From the NCBI RefSeq assembly GCF_030814815.1, contig NZ_JAUSVR010000003.1:186001-250000 (forward strand): DNA of 64,000 nt, in the 5' to 3' direction. This DNA comes from Ancylobacter amanitiformis. GTDB lineage: Bacteria; Pseudomonadota; Alphaproteobacteria; Rhizobiales; Xanthobacteraceae. Below the pieces are notes generated by a model. The model was not told where the DNA came from. It searched no databases and was given only the letters and a program-made list of their open reading frames with translations. The translations under genes were made by a program, and so were the position numbers. Shown here piece after piece: positions 1 through 8,991 of the stretch (positions are counted from its first letter, which is position 1; every line of letters begins with the position of its first letter).

Positions 1-39
1 TTCATGGCGTGGGGATTGCCGGTTCCCAACGAGAACTGA
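1..39 (+). CDS. Possible 3' end of an upstream gene (partial)
   Basis: Read from base 1, the + frame stays open and ends with a TGA at 37-39, giving a C-terminal dozen residues ending PVPNEN. Nothing in so short a tail identifies a family, and it could be chance. It is listed only because the left edge of the window may cut a gene here. Confidence 0.2.
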   Translation, partial: FMAWGLPVPNEN

Positions 40-376
40 AGCATCGTCCGCGAGCGGCGGTGAGATGGTAGAGAGCCCGCGAGAACGTTTTTGCCGGGCG
101 TTACCGACTTTCCGCTGCCGGACATCGTGAATTCCCGGTTTCCGCGCGTTTTCAACACGTCATGACTGCGAAGCGCCTCCCTGTCGGGACGCGTAGGCGC
201 GGCATGTCCGGACATTCGGCAATGCCTGTGCACCGCGATGCATGCGCACGGGTGCACGGCGATGCGCGGCGGAGCCATGCATCGAATGCAAGGTTGGTAT
301 TTGGCATTAGGTATACCAGAAACTCCAGGGGTCGATTAGGTTACAGTGCAACAGGATCGAGACTTGGAGACTGCAG
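40..376. other. Stretch without a recognised gene
   Basis: I see no convincing coding frame here. The open frames lack a ribosome binding site and have arginine-rich shadow composition. The only structured element is the GntR-type operator at 301-318, which makes this the likely promoter region for the small ORF that starts at 377. Confidence 0.5.
301..318 (+). promoter_or_regulatory. Putative FCD/GntR operator, site A
   Basis: TTGGCATTAGGTATACCA matches 15 of 18 positions of the operator found upstream of the gntR-oxc operon (16319-16336). It keeps the dyad TGGNAT-N5-ATNCCA. A further TTGGTAT half-site lies immediately upstream at 294-300. It stands 58 bp before the ATG of the 42-residue ORF. 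Confidence 0.55.
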
Positions 377-505
377 ATGTTGGAAACGGTTTTCCCCGTG
401 CTGCCGCTGCTGATTGTGTGCCATGCATGGATGACCATCCTTCTCGCGCAGACTCTGGAGAGCGATGAGATGGCCGTGCTGCCGCCCGAGTGCTTCCCGG
501 TCTGA
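377..505 (+). CDS. Possible 42-residue membrane miniprotein in the oxalate regulon
   Basis: ATG at 377 has a GGAGA sequence a few bases upstream (366-370) and opens a 43-codon frame ending in TGA at 503-505. Residues 5-25 (VFPVLPLLIVCHAW and following) are hydrophobic enough for one transmembrane helix. The tail is short and polar, with acidic residues and one cysteine. No family is recognised. The reason to take it seriously is position: site A of the GntR-type operator lies just upstream, as it does for the known oxalate genes. It could equally be a chance ORF. Confidence 0.3.
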   Translation: MLETVFPVLPLLIVCHAWMTILLAQTLESDEMAVLPPECFPV

Positions 506-664
506 GGGCGCGGCTTCCGGGAATTCCCCGAGCGTTGCCGGTGGCGTTACGGCGTGCGAACGGGCGCTGTCCCGCACCTTCCGATCAGGGGTGCACGATC
601 TCGGCCCGGTTCGTTCCTCGGATCAGCCCGACTTGCCGCCATCATGGATTGGCGGCGGCGCAAA

Positions 665-702
665 GAAAAACCCCGCGTCGGCCCAAGGCCGGCACGGGGT
701 TC
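665..702 (-). terminator. Rho-independent terminator of the panE2-FAH-sucCD operon
   Basis: On the minus strand, AACCCCGTGCCGGCC pairs with GGCCGACGCGGGGTT across a two-base loop and is followed by TTTTTCTTT. It begins about 25 bp after the sucD stop. Confidence 0.9.
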
Positions 703-726
703 TCAATTGCCAAGGCGCGCGAAGCG

Positions 727-1623
727 TCAGGCCGCGACGCGCTTGTTGAGCACATCGACCAGCGTCTTGCCGAGGCGCGCGGGGGAGGGGGAGACCACGA
801 TGCCGGCCTCTTCCATCGCCGCGATCTTGTCTTCCGCGCCGCCCTTGCCGCCGGAGATGATCGCGCCGGCATGACCCATGCGACGGCCGGGAGGGGCGGT
901 GCGACCGGCGATGAAGCCGACCATCGGCTTCTTGCGGCCGCGCTTGGCTTCGTCCTTGAGGAACTGCGCCGCATCTTCCTCGGCCGAGCCGCCGATCTCG
1001 CCGATCATCACGATCGATTCGGTGGCGTCATCGGCAAGGAACAGTTCGAGCACGTCGATGAACTCGGTGCCCTTCACCGGATCGCCGCCAATGCCGACCG
1101 CCGTGGTCTGGCCGAGGCCTTCCTGGCTGGTCTGGAACACCGCTTCATAGGTCAGCGTGCCCGAGCGCGAAACGACGCCGACCGAGCCCTTCTTGAAGAT
1201 ATTAGCCGGCATAATGCCGATCTTCGATTCTCCGGCGGTCACGATGCCGGGGCAGTTCGGCCCGATGAGGCGCGACTTCGAGGCGTCGAGCGCGCGGCGC
1301 ACCTTCACCATGTCGAGCACCGGGATACCCTCGGTGATGCACACGATGAGCGGAATCTCGGCGGCGATCGCCTCGAGAATCGCGTCGGCCGCGCCGGGTG
1401 GGGGCACATAGATGACCGAGGCGTCGGCCCCGGTCCTGTCGCGCGCCTCGGCGACGGTGTCGAACACCGGCAGGCCGAGATGGGTGCTGCCGCCCTTGCC
1501 GGGCGAGGTGCCGCCGACGATCTTGGAGCCGTAGGCGAGGGCCTGCTCGGAATGGAACGTGCCGTTCTTGCCGGTGAAGCCCTGGGTAATGATCTTGGTG
1601 TCTTTGGTCAGCAGGACGGACAT
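727..1623 (-). CDS. sucD: Succinate--CoA ligase alpha subunit
   Basis: The 298-residue protein is the CoA-binding, phosphohistidine subunit of succinyl-CoA ligase (succinate + CoA + NTP to succinyl-CoA). The N-terminal CoA-binding Rossmann domain begins [16 protein letters not shown]. The catalytic histidine lies in [10 protein letters not shown] (His251, equivalent to E. coli His246). It overlaps sucC by one base, so the two are translationally coupled. The genes are not beside mdh or sucAB as is common in alphaproteobacteria; they end an operon headed by panE2. This suggests a supply of succinyl-CoA for oxalate activation, or simply relocation of the only TCA copy. A malate thiokinase (MtkB) role is less likely because the sequence reads as ordinary SucD. 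Confidence 0.93.
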   Translation of the reverse strand: MSVLLTKDTKIITQGFTGKNGTFHSEQALAYGSKIVGGTSPGKGGSTHLGLPVFDTVAEARDRTGADASVIYVPPPGAADAILEAIAAEIPLIVCITEGIPVLDMVKVRRALDASKSRLIGPNCPGIVTAGESKIGIMPANIFKKGSVGVVSRSGTLTYEAVFQTSQEGLGQTTAVGIGGDPVKGTEFIDVLELFLADDATESIVMIGEIGGSAEEDAAQFLKDEAKRGRKKPMVGFIAGRTAPPGRRMGHAGAIISGGKGGAEDKIAAMEEAGIVVSPSPARLGKTLVDVLNKRVAA

Positions 1624-2822
1624 CAGGCGGCTCCCTTCACGGCCTTGACGATCTTCTGGGCGGCGTCGTCGAGGTCGTCCGCCGGGATGACGTTCAGGCC
1701 GCTGTCGCGGATGATCTGTTTGCCTTCCTCGACATTTGTTCCCTCAAGCCGCACCACCAGCGGAACTTCGAGCCCGACCGCCTTCACCGCGGCGATGACG
1801 CCGCGCGCGATGACGTCGCATTTCATGATGCCGCCGAAGATGTTGACGAGGATGCCCTTCACCTGCGGATCGGAGGTGATGATCTTGAACGCCGCCGTCA
1901 CTTTCTCTTCCGTTGCGCCGCCGCCGACATCCAGGAAGTTGGCCGGCGATTCACCGTAGAGCTGGATGATGTCCAGCGTCGCCATGGCGAGGCCGGCGCC
2001 GTTGACCATGCAGCCGATCGTGCCATCGAGCGCGATATAGGCGAGGTCATACTTGGACGCCTCGATTTCCTTGGCGTCTTCCTCGGTCTCGTCGCGCAGG
2101 GCGACGATATCGGGATGACGGTAGAGCGAGTTCGAATCGAAGGAGATCTTGGCGTCGAGGCACTTCAGCTCGCCGGTCTTGGTCACGACCAGCGGGTTGA
2201 TTTCCAGCATCGCCATGTCCTTGGCGACGAAGGCCTTGTAAAGCTTGTCGACCAGCGCGCCGGCCTGCTTGGCGAGGTCGCCGGTGAGGCCGAGCGCCTG
2301 CGCCACCGTGCGGCCGTGATGGGGCATCACGCCAGTGACGGGGTCGACGGCAAAGGTGTGGATCTTCTCCGGCGTCGAATGCGCGACTTCCTCGATATCC
2401 ATGCCGCCTTCCGTGGAGACCACGAAGGCAACGCGCGAGGTGGCGCGGTCGACCAGCGCCGAGAGGTAGAACTCCTTGTCGATGTCGGAGCCTTCCTCGA
2501 TATAGACGCGGTTGACCTGCTTGCCGGCGGGGCCGGTCTGGATCGTTACCAGCGTCTTGCCGAGAATCTGCTTGGCATTGGCGGCGGCGTCCGCCGCGGA
2601 CTTGACGACGCGCACGCCGCCCTTCTCGCCGGCATCGGCCTCCGTGAACTTGCCCTTGCCGCGACCGCCGGCATGGATCTGGCTCTTCACCACCCACACG
2701 GGGCCGGGAATCTTTGCCGCCGCGTCATCGGCCTCGGCCGCATTCAGGATGGCAATGCCGTTGGGCACCGGGACTCCGAATTCGCGGAGCACTCCCTTTG
2801 CCTGATATTCATGGATATTCAT
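1623..2822 (-). CDS. sucC: Succinate--CoA ligase (ADP-forming) beta subunit
   Basis: The 399-residue length is normal for SucC. The N-terminal ATP-grasp domain carries HAGGRGKG (about residues 51-58), MLEINPLVV marks the metal and nucleotide site, and the C-terminal ligase domain has NFLDVGGGA and LVNIFGGI. It begins at an ATG preceded by GGAGGAGCGGGATTA. It partners with sucD (one-base overlap) in the TCA-cycle ligase. A 113-bp gap separates it from the FAH-family gene upstream and could hold an internal promoter. In this context it could recharge CoA released by the CoA-transferases; that is inference. Confidence 0.93.
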   Translation of the reverse strand: MNIHEYQAKGVLREFGVPVPNGIAILNAAEADDAAAKIPGPVWVVKSQIHAGGRGKGKFTEADAGEKGGVRVVKSAADAAANAKQILGKTLVTIQTGPAGKQVNRVYIEEGSDIDKEFYLSALVDRATSRVAFVVSTEGGMDIEEVAHSTPEKIHTFAVDPVTGVMPHHGRTVAQALGLTGDLAKQAGALVDKLYKAFVAKDMAMLEINPLVVTKTGELKCLDAKISFDSNSLYRHPDIVALRDETEEDAKEIEASKYDLAYIALDGTIGCMVNGAGLAMATLDIIQLYGESPANFLDVGGGATEEKVTAAFKIITSDPQVKGILVNIFGGIMKCDVIARGVIAAVKAVGLEVPLVVRLEGTNVEEGKQIIRDSGLNVIPADDLDDAAQKIVKAVKGAA

Positions 2823-2935
2823 TAATCCCGCTCCTCCACAACCGGATGGCCGAGAGGGCGCATGGCGCGAGGCGGCATGGCTCTCCCGTCGATTGGCGTA
2901 TCCTATTTCCCTATAGGCGCAAGCGCGCCAGGACG

Positions 2936-3709
2936 CTACTGCACGAAAGTGTTGCTGAGCGTCCCGATCCCCTCGATCACGATTTCCACCGTGTTGGAGG
3001 GATCCTTCATGGTGCCGACACCGACCGAGGTGCCGCAGCAGATGACATCGCCGGGATTGAGCGTCATGTCATGCGAGATCCGGCTCACCAACTGGCGGGC
3101 GGAGAAGATCATGTCGCTGATCGGGTAGTTCTGGCGTTCCTGCCCGTTGAGCACCGTGCGCACCACCAGGCTGGCCGGGTCGATATCGGTCGCGACCACC
3201 GGACCGAAGGGTCCGAAGCCGTCGAAGCTCTTGGCCCGCACCCACTGGGCGAAGGTGGCGTCCTTGTTGATGATATCGGCGGCGGTGATGTCGTTCACGC
3301 AGGTATAGCCGAAGATGCAGGCGCCGGCTTCCTCCTCGGAGACGCTGCTCGCGCGCGCGCCGATGACGATGCCGAGCTCGCCCTCATAGACCACCTTGCC
3401 GTCATAGGAGGCCGGACGGCGCACCACCGCGCCGGGGCTGGTGAGCGAGGAGCCGGCCTTGAGCAGATAGAGCGGGTCGGCCGGCACGGGCGAGTTGAGC
3501 TTGGCGGCCAGCGCATGGAAATTGTTCCACAGCGCGATGACCTTGGTCGGCTCGGTTGGGGCGAGCAGCGCGACCTCGGAGAGCGCGAGGCGCTCTCCGG
3601 TCGGCTGGGCGCCATTGAACATGTTACCGGTGTGAACGGTGATGGATGCCCCGTCGAGCGTGCCGAAGCCGGTCACGCCCGCGTGGCTGAAACGAACCCA
3701 ATGCGCCAT
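2936..3709 (-). CDS. Fumarylacetoacetate hydrolase-family protein of the oxalate cluster
   Basis: This 257-residue protein is of the FAH/YcgM (FAHD1-like) type. The metal triad is visible as Glu109 and Glu111 ([10 protein letters not shown]) and Asp140 ([10 protein letters not shown]), and the C-terminal [13 protein letters not shown] loop is typical. Family members are acylpyruvate hydrolases, oxaloacetate decarboxylases or diketo-acid hydrolases, all acting on C-C bonds beside a keto acid. It begins 12 bases after the panE2 stop, so it is cotranscribed with the presumed oxalyl-CoA reductase and is likely to act on an oxalate- or glyoxylate-derived metabolite. The true substrate cannot be read from sequence. 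Confidence 0.85.
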   Translation of the reverse strand: MAHWVRFSHAGVTGFGTLDGASITVHTGNMFNGAQPTGERLALSEVALLAPTEPTKVIALWNNFHALAAKLNSPVPADPLYLLKAGSSLTSPGAVVRRPASYDGKVVYEGELGIVIGARASSVSEEEAGACIFGYTCVNDITAADIINKDATFAQWVRAKSFDGFGPFGPVVATDIDPASLVVRTVLNGQERQNYPISDMIFSARQLVSRISHDMTLNPGDVICCGTSVGVGTMKDPSNTVEIVIEGIGTLSNTFVQ

Positions 3710-3721
3710 TGTTAGTCGACT

Positions 3722-4699
3722 CTAGTTATAGCAGCCGGCGATCTGCGCGCGCTGGCGGACCAGGGCGAGCACGATGTCGATGGTGGGGGTCGGGATGCCG
3801 GCGAGGCGACCCATTTCCTGCACAACGGTGACGAGCGGGTCGATCTCCATGGCGCGCGACCGCTCGAGGTCCTGCAGCATGGAGGTCTTGTGCGCGCCCA
3901 CCGCGCCGGCGCCGTCAATGCGGCGCTCGACGCCGACGCGGAAATTGACGCCGGACTGGATGGCGATTTCCTGCGCTTCCAGCATCATCGACTTGGCCAC
4001 CGCGCGGGTGCCGGGATCGGAGGCGATGGTGTCGAGCGTGGCGTGGGTCAGCGCGCTGATCGGGTTGAAGCAGAGGTTGCCCCACAGCTTCAGCCACAAT
4101 TCGTCACGGATGTTGGGCAGCACGGGCGCGCGCATACCGCCGGCGGCGAAGGCGTCCGAGAGCTTGGTCACGCGGTCGGTGATCTCGCCCGAGGGCTCGC
4201 CGAGCGGGAACTTGTCGCCATAGACGTGCTTGATGACGCCCGGCTCGACCACTTCGGTCGCGGGATAGACGATGCAGCCGATGGCGCGCTCCGGACGCAG
4301 GCCATTCCACTGCTTGCCGCCGGGATCGACGCTTTCCAGCGTGCGGCCCTCGAGATGGTCGCCGTGCTTGTAATAGTACCAGTAGGGCACGCCGTTGACG
4401 GCGGTGACGACCGCCGTGTCGTTGCCCAGCAGCGGCTGCATGGCATCGACCACGCCCGGCACCGAATGGCCCTTCAGCGCGACGATGACATAATCCTGCG
4501 GGCCCAGATCGGCCGGATTGTCGGAACAGGGGATGTGCTCGACGCGCTCTTCGCCGTCGATCAACAGCTTGAGGCCGTTGCGCTTCATCGCTTCGAGATG
4601 GGGGCCACGGGCGACCAGGCTGACGTCGACGCCGGCGCGCTTCAACTGAACGCCGACATAGCCGCCGATGGCGCCGGCACCATAGATGCAGACCTTCAT
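3722..4699 (-). CDS. panE2: PanE/ApbA-family reductase, probable oxalyl-CoA reductase
   Basis: The 325-residue protein belongs to the 2-dehydropantoate 2-reductase family. The N-terminal NADP-binding fold starts with GAGAIGGYVG, a lysine sits in VALKGHS (Lys76), and NIRDELWLKLWGN carries the family's catalytic lysine (Lys204). In Methylobacterium extorquens a PanE homologue (PanE2) reduces oxalyl-CoA to glyoxylate, the preferred oxalate assimilation route. Clustering with oxc, frc, oxlT and the glyoxylate carboligase genes supports that role over pantothenate synthesis. The start has a strong AAGGAGG. It heads an operon panE2-FAH-sucC-sucD, with an operator and promoter immediately upstream. 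Confidence 0.82.
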   Translation of the reverse strand: MKVCIYGAGAIGGYVGVQLKRAGVDVSLVARGPHLEAMKRNGLKLLIDGEERVEHIPCSDNPADLGPQDYVIVALKGHSVPGVVDAMQPLLGNDTAVVTAVNGVPYWYYYKHGDHLEGRTLESVDPGGKQWNGLRPERAIGCIVYPATEVVEPGVIKHVYGDKFPLGEPSGEITDRVTKLSDAFAAGGMRAPVLPNIRDELWLKLWGNLCFNPISALTHATLDTIASDPGTRAVAKSMMLEAQEIAIQSGVNFRVGVERRIDGAGAVGAHKTSMLQDLERSRAMEIDPLVTVVQEMGRLAGIPTPTIDIVLALVRQRAQIAGCYN

Positions 4700-4748
4700 G
4701 GGACTCCCTCCTTATGTTCGCGCCAACTCCCGCGTCGGGCGAACCTTG

Positions 4749-4766
4749 TTGGTATTTTGTATGCCA
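4749..4766 (+). promoter_or_regulatory. FCD/GntR operator, site B (panE2 promoter)
   Basis: TTGGTATTTTGTATGCCA differs at one of 18 positions from the site upstream of the gntR-oxc-frc operon. It lies 50-67 bp upstream of the panE2 ATG, directly downstream of the predicted -10, so a bound repressor would cover the transcription start. Confidence 0.75.
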
Positions 4767-4794
4767 TGATTAGGGATGAAAGGGCCCTAGTCAA
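4767..4794 (-). promoter_or_regulatory. Predicted sigma-70 promoter of the panE2 operon
   Basis: On the minus strand, TTGACT (complement of 4789-4794) and TAATCA (complement of 4767-4772) are separated by 16 bp and point toward panE2. The operator abuts the -10. Found by eye only. Confidence 0.5.
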
Positions 4795-5014
4795 GAGCGT
4801 ATGCGGTGGGCGTGATAATACGTCGCGCATGTGAGGCCGCATCGCGGGCTAGGCGGGGCGTGTTTGCGACATGTCTGACAGGTTACGTCGTCAGATGACC
4901 GTTTGTCCACGGTGTATAGGGCAGAACAATTGTCTCTCGGACTACGCAAAAGACTGTCGAGGCAGCGAAAATCCACTATCGTGGCAGCAAGGCTTACTTA
5001 TCTTTCCAAACGAA
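4795..5014. other. Intergenic stretch between glxR and the panE2 promoter
   Basis: I see no gene here. The open frames in this stretch have no ribosome binding site. The stretch completes the roughly 370-bp gap whose other contents are the panE2 promoter and operator on the left and the glxR terminator on the right. Confidence 0.5.
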
Positions 5015-5046
5015 TCGGGGGCGCAATGCGCCCCCGAAGCTCAATC
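5015..5046 (-). terminator. Terminator after the gcl-hyi-glxR operon
   Basis: A perfect 10-bp stem, TCGGGGGCGC pairing with GCGCCCCCGA around a three-base loop (5015-5037), lies downstream of the glxR stop on the minus strand. A moderately T-rich tail (TTCGTTTGG) follows. Confidence 0.7.
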
Positions 5047-5069
5047 AGAATGCCTAATGCGGTGCCGGG

Positions 5070-5960
5070 TCAGGCGTCCGGCGTTACCGTGTGGTTGGCC
5101 AGCAGTTCCAGCGCCTTGACCAGCGCGGAATGGTCCAGCGCGGCGCCACCATGGGCGGCGACCGAGGAGAACAACTGCTGCGCCAGCGCGGTGGAGGGCA
5201 GCGACATCTGCAGCTGGCGCGCGCCGGTGAGCGCGAGGTTCAGGTCCTTCTGGTGCAGCTCGATACGGAAGCCGGGATTGAAGGTACGGTTCACCATGCG
5301 CTCGCCATGTACTTCCAGGATGCGCGAATTGGCGAAGCCGCCCATCAGCGCCTGACGAACCTTGGCCGGATCGGCACCCGCCTTGGACGCGAAGAGCAGC
5401 GCCTCGCCGACGGCGAGAATGTTCAGCGCCACGATGATCTGGTTCGCCACCTTGGTGGTCTGGCCATCGCCATTGCCGCCGACGAGCGTGATGTTCTTGC
5501 CCATCTTCTCGAAAAGCGGCTTCACTGTCTCGAAAGCCGCTTCCGGGCCGCCGACCATGATGGTGAGCGAGGCGGCCTTGGCGCCGACTTCGCCGCCCGA
5601 CACCGGCGCATCGAGATAGTCGCAGCCGAGCGCGTTGATCTTCGCGGCGAATTCCTTGGTCTCGACCGGGGCGATCGACGACATGTCGACGACGATCTTG
5701 CCCGCCGTCAGGCCGGCCGCGATGCCGTTCTCGCCGAACAGCGCGGCGGCCACATGCGGGGTATCCGGCACCATGGTGATGATAATGTCGGCATGGCTGG
5801 CGACTTCGGTGCCGGTGGCGCAGGCGACGCCGCCCTTGCCCGTCAGCTCGGCGGGAATCGGCTTGATGTCATAGAGATAGAGCGTGTGGCCCGCGTCGAT
5901 CAGGTGGCCGGCCATGGGGGTGCCCATGATGCCGAGACCGACAAATCCAACTTTAGCCAT
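5070..5960 (-). CDS. glxR: 2-hydroxy-3-oxopropionate (tartronate semialdehyde) reductase
   Basis: The protein reduces tartronate semialdehyde to D-glycerate with NAD(P)H, the last step of the Gcl branch. Its 296 residues match the beta-hydroxyacid dehydrogenase family. The nucleotide-binding GLGIMGTPMAGHL opens the protein, DAPVSGGEVGA is the substrate loop, and GDGQTTKVANQ carries the catalytic lysine. The start is supported by GAGGA. It is the last gene of gcl-hyi-glxR, 77 bp after hyi, and a hairpin terminator follows. No glycerate kinase is found in the window. Confidence 0.93.
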   Translation of the reverse strand: MAKVGFVGLGIMGTPMAGHLIDAGHTLYLYDIKPIPAELTGKGGVACATGTEVASHADIIITMVPDTPHVAAALFGENGIAAGLTAGKIVVDMSSIAPVETKEFAAKINALGCDYLDAPVSGGEVGAKAASLTIMVGGPEAAFETVKPLFEKMGKNITLVGGNGDGQTTKVANQIIVALNILAVGEALLFASKAGADPAKVRQALMGGFANSRILEVHGERMVNRTFNPGFRIELHQKDLNLALTGARQLQMSLPSTALAQQLFSSVAAHGGAALDHSALVKALELLANHTVTPDA

Positions 5961-6037
5961 CGTCTTTTCCTCGTTTTCCTAGAATGAGTTTCTTGGAATG
6001 CGCCGGTCGAGGCCGCGCGACCTCGACCGGCGTAGCC

Positions 6038-6823
6038 TCACGCCGCGTCGGTGAGGCTCTTCAGCCAGCCGAGGCCGGCCGCGGTCTCGCCCTTGGGCTT
6101 GTATTCGCACCCGACCCAGCCGGCATAGCCGATGGCGTCGAGGTGGCGGAACAGGAAGGGGTAGTTGATCTCGCCGGTGCCCGGCTCATTGCGGCCCGGA
6201 TTGTCGGCAAGCTGGATATGCGCGATGGCGGCCAGGTTGGCCTCGATGGTGCGGGCGAGATCGCCCTCCATGATCTGCATGTGGTAGATGTCGTACTGGA
6301 TGAACAGGTTGTCCGAGCCGACTTCCTCGATGATTGCCTTGGCCTGCTTCGTATAATTCAGGAAGAAACCGGGAATGTCGCGCGTGTTGATCGGCTCGAT
6401 CAGCAGCTTGAGGCCGGCTTCCTGGATGCGCGGAGCAGCGTATTTCAGGTTCTCGACAAAGGTCTTGTGCAGCACGTCGCGCTCGACGCCGACGGGGGCG
6501 ATGCCGGCGAGGATGTTGACCTGCGGGCAGCCCAGCGCGGTGGCGTAGGTGATGGCCTTGTCGACCCCGGCGCGGAACTCGTCCACGCGGTCCGGCAGAA
6601 TGGCGATGCCGCGCTCGCCGCCGCCCCAATTGCCGGCGGGCAGATTGTGCAGCACCTGCTCGAGGTTGTTGTCCTTCAGCTTGGCGACCAGTTCCTCGAC
6701 CGGAAAGTCATAGGGGAAGAGGTACTCGACCCCGGTGAAGCCGGCGCTGGCGGCCTTCTCGAAGCGGTCGAGGAAGGGCACCTCGTTGAACAGCATGGTC
6801 AGATTGGCGGCGAAACGGGGCAT
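6038..6823 (-). CDS. hyi: Hydroxypyruvate isomerase
   Basis: This 261-residue TIM-barrel protein of the Hyi family interconverts hydroxypyruvate and tartronate semialdehyde in the glyoxylate-to-glycerate route. MPRFAANLTMLF at the N-terminus, LLIEPINTRDIPGFF (metal-binding glutamate), QYDIYHMQIMEGDL and GCEYKPKG near the C-terminus (second glutamate) are family hallmarks. AGGAG precedes the ATG. It sits between gcl and glxR on the same strand, the order known from enteric glyoxylate clusters. The 158-bp gap to gcl contains TTCCGCGTTCC on the minus strand, at best a half-site resembling the IclR dyads upstream of gcl. Confidence 0.93.
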   Translation of the reverse strand: MPRFAANLTMLFNEVPFLDRFEKAASAGFTGVEYLFPYDFPVEELVAKLKDNNLEQVLHNLPAGNWGGGERGIAILPDRVDEFRAGVDKAITYATALGCPQVNILAGIAPVGVERDVLHKTFVENLKYAAPRIQEAGLKLLIEPINTRDIPGFFLNYTKQAKAIIEEVGSDNLFIQYDIYHMQIMEGDLARTIEANLAAIAHIQLADNPGRNEPGTGEINYPFLFRHLDAIGYAGWVGCEYKPKGETAAGLGWLKSLTDAA

Positions 6824-6981
6824 GGACCGCTCCTGGGCTGAGTTTGATTGTTTATGGAACGCGGAACCCGCCGCGTGCGGCAGGCCCTCGCGACGATAGG
6901 GGCATACTCACCCTGACGATGGCATGAAAGCGCCAGAGATTCCCGCGACGCCGGGGGCGCCGCGGTCTCGAAAGGCGCCGC

Positions 6982-8748
6982 TCACGCCGGCTCGGTGGCG
7001 CTGGGCAGCGGCAGGTCGAGCACGTCCTCGAACTCGTTGACGGCGTCGATCTCCACACCCATGGCGATGTTGGTGACGCGCTCGAGGATGAACTCCATCA
7101 CCACCGGCACCTGATGCTCGGCCATCAGCGCCTTGGCGCGGGTGAAGGCGTCCTTGAACTCGTTGGGCGAGGACACGCGCACCGCCTTGCAGCCGAGGCC
7201 CTCGGCCACCGCGACATGATCGACGCCGTAGCCGGCATTCTCGGCGGCGTTGATGTTGTCGAAGGCGAGCGAAACCTCGAAATCCATGTTGAAGCCGCGC
7301 TGCGCCTGACGGATCAGCCCGAGATAGGAGTTGTTCACGACCACGTGGATGTAGGGCAGCTTGTGCTGGGCGCCGACCGCCAGTTCCTCGATGAGGAACT
7401 GGAAATCGTAGTCGCCCGACAGCGCCACGATCTCGGCATCCGGGTCCGCGGCGCGCACGCCGAGCGCCGCCGGCAGGGTCCAGCCGAGCGGGCCGGCCTG
7501 GCCGCAATTGATCCAGTTGCGCGGCTTGTAGACGTGGAGCATCTGCGCGCCGGCGATCTGGCTGAGGCCGATGGTCGAGACGTAGCGGGTGTCCCGGCCG
7601 AAGGCTTCGTTCATCTCTTCATAGACGCGCTGGGGCTTGAGCGGCACGTTGTCGTAATGCGTCTTGCGCAGCATGGTCTGCTTGCGGCCGAGGCATTCCC
7701 CGGCCCAGGCCGCGCGGTCCTTCAGCGTGCCGGCGGCCTTGTATTCCTTGGCCACCTCGATGAAGAGCTGCAGCGCCGCCTTGGCATCCGACACGATGCC
7801 GAGATCCGGGCCGAACACGCGGCCGATCTGGGTCGGCTCGATGTCGACATGGATGAATTTGCGGCCCTTGGTGTAGACGTCGACCGAGCCGGTATGGCGG
7901 TTCGCCCAGCGATTGCCGATGCCGAACACGAAGTCCGAGGCCAGCATCGTCGCGTTGCCGTAGCGGTGCGATGTCTGCAGGCCGCACATGCCGGCCATCA
8001 GGTCGTGATCGTCCGGGATGGTGCCCCAGCCCATCAGGGTCGGAATGACCGGCACGCCGGTGAGTTCGGCGAACTCGACCAGCAGGTCGGACGCGTCCGC
8101 GTTGATGATGCCGCCGCCCGAGACGATGAGCGGACGCTCCGCCTCGTTCAGCATGGCAATGGCCTTTTCGGCCTGCTTGCGGGTGAGCTTGGGCTTGTAG
8201 ACTTCCAGCGGCTCGTAGGTGTCCTCGTCGAACTCGATTTCGGCGAGTTGGACGTCGATCGGCAGGTCGATCAGCACCGGGCCGGGACGGCCGGAGCGCA
8301 TGACATGGAAGGCCTGCTGGAACACCATCGGCACCAGGGCCGGCTCGCGGACCATGACGGCCCATTTGGCGAGCGGCTTGGCGATCGATTCGATGTCGAC
8401 GGCCTGGAAGTCTTCCTTGTAGAGGCGCGCGCGCGGCGCCTGGCCGGTAATGCACAGGATCGGGATCGAATCGGCGGCAGCCGAATAGAGGCCGGTGATC
8501 ATGTCGGTGCCGGCCGGCCCGGAGGTGCCGATGCACACGCCGATATTGCCCGGCTTGGCGCGGGTGTAACCCTCGGCCATGTGGGAGGCGGCCTCGACAT
8601 GACGCGCGAGGATGTGACGGGTTTTCCCGTGGGCGCGCATGGCGGAATAGAACGGATTGATCGCGGCACCCGGGACACCGAAGGCGACGGTGACGCCTTC
8701 CTTCTCGAGAACGCGGATCGCGGCATCGACGGCACGCATCTTGGCCAT
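6982..8748 (-). CDS. gcl: Glyoxylate carboligase (tartronate-semialdehyde synthase)
   Basis: This ThDP-dependent enzyme condenses two glyoxylates to tartronate semialdehyde and CO2. At 588 residues it is close to E. coli Gcl. The decisive residue is Val51 in [15 protein letters not shown]: almost all ThDP enzymes have glutamate there (RHE), and Gcl is the known exception with valine at the same number. The C-terminal [17 protein letters not shown] is the ThDP/Mg site. I chose the ATG at 8748 because AGGAGGA lies just upstream and the family motif begins ten residues later; a longer in-frame reading exists but would cross the promoter. It is divergent from iclR. Confidence 0.95.
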   Translation of the reverse strand: MAKMRAVDAAIRVLEKEGVTVAFGVPGAAINPFYSAMRAHGKTRHILARHVEAASHMAEGYTRAKPGNIGVCIGTSGPAGTDMITGLYSAAADSIPILCITGQAPRARLYKEDFQAVDIESIAKPLAKWAVMVREPALVPMVFQQAFHVMRSGRPGPVLIDLPIDVQLAEIEFDEDTYEPLEVYKPKLTRKQAEKAIAMLNEAERPLIVSGGGIINADASDLLVEFAELTGVPVIPTLMGWGTIPDDHDLMAGMCGLQTSHRYGNATMLASDFVFGIGNRWANRHTGSVDVYTKGRKFIHVDIEPTQIGRVFGPDLGIVSDAKAALQLFIEVAKEYKAAGTLKDRAAWAGECLGRKQTMLRKTHYDNVPLKPQRVYEEMNEAFGRDTRYVSTIGLSQIAGAQMLHVYKPRNWINCGQAGPLGWTLPAALGVRAADPDAEIVALSGDYDFQFLIEELAVGAQHKLPYIHVVVNNSYLGLIRQAQRGFNMDFEVSLAFDNINAAENAGYGVDHVAVAEGLGCKAVRVSSPNEFKDAFTRAKALMAEHQVPVVMEFILERVTNIAMGVEIDAVNEFEDVLDLPLPSATEPA

Positions 8749-8917
8749 GGCACTTCCTCCTGCGTCGTTGGCGCCGGCGCGGGCAGTCGCCCCGCTCAGG
8801 GGCTGGCGGTGCCCGGCACCGGCCTTCGAATCTCTTTCAAACCCCGGTTCGGTCGCCGCCGGCCTGCGGGCGGGGAGGCACGCTCCCCGCGCGGCATGCT
8901 GCAAAGCGGCATCGTTC

Positions 8918-8934
8918 TTCCCGCAATGCGGGAT
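8918..8934. promoter_or_regulatory. IclR-type operator 1
   Basis: TTCCCGCAATGCGGGAT is an inverted repeat (TCCCGCAaTGCGGGA core) nearly identical to the copy at 8975-8991. Confidence 0.6.
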
Positions 8935-8937
8935 GAA

Positions 8938-8955
8938 TTTCCGAAAGCGCGGAAA
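8938..8955. promoter_or_regulatory. IclR-type operator 2
   Basis: TTTCCGAAAGCGCGGAAA has 6-bp inverted arms TTTCCG/CGGAAA around six bases. It lies between the two stronger dyads. Confidence 0.5.
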
Positions 8956-8974
8956 ACATGCCACGCTCCTCGCA

Positions 8975-8991
8975 TTTCCGCAATACGGGAT
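8975..8991. promoter_or_regulatory. IclR-type operator 3
   Basis: TTTCCGCAATACGGGAT matches operator 1 at 15 of 17 positions, spaced 57 bp from it and about 100 bp before the iclR start. Confidence 0.6.

Noticed and set aside
727-2822. Malate thiokinase (MtkAB) instead of SucCD
   Set aside because: The sequences follow ordinary alphaproteobacterial SucC/SucD closely and no serine-cycle genes such as mcl or sga are nearby.
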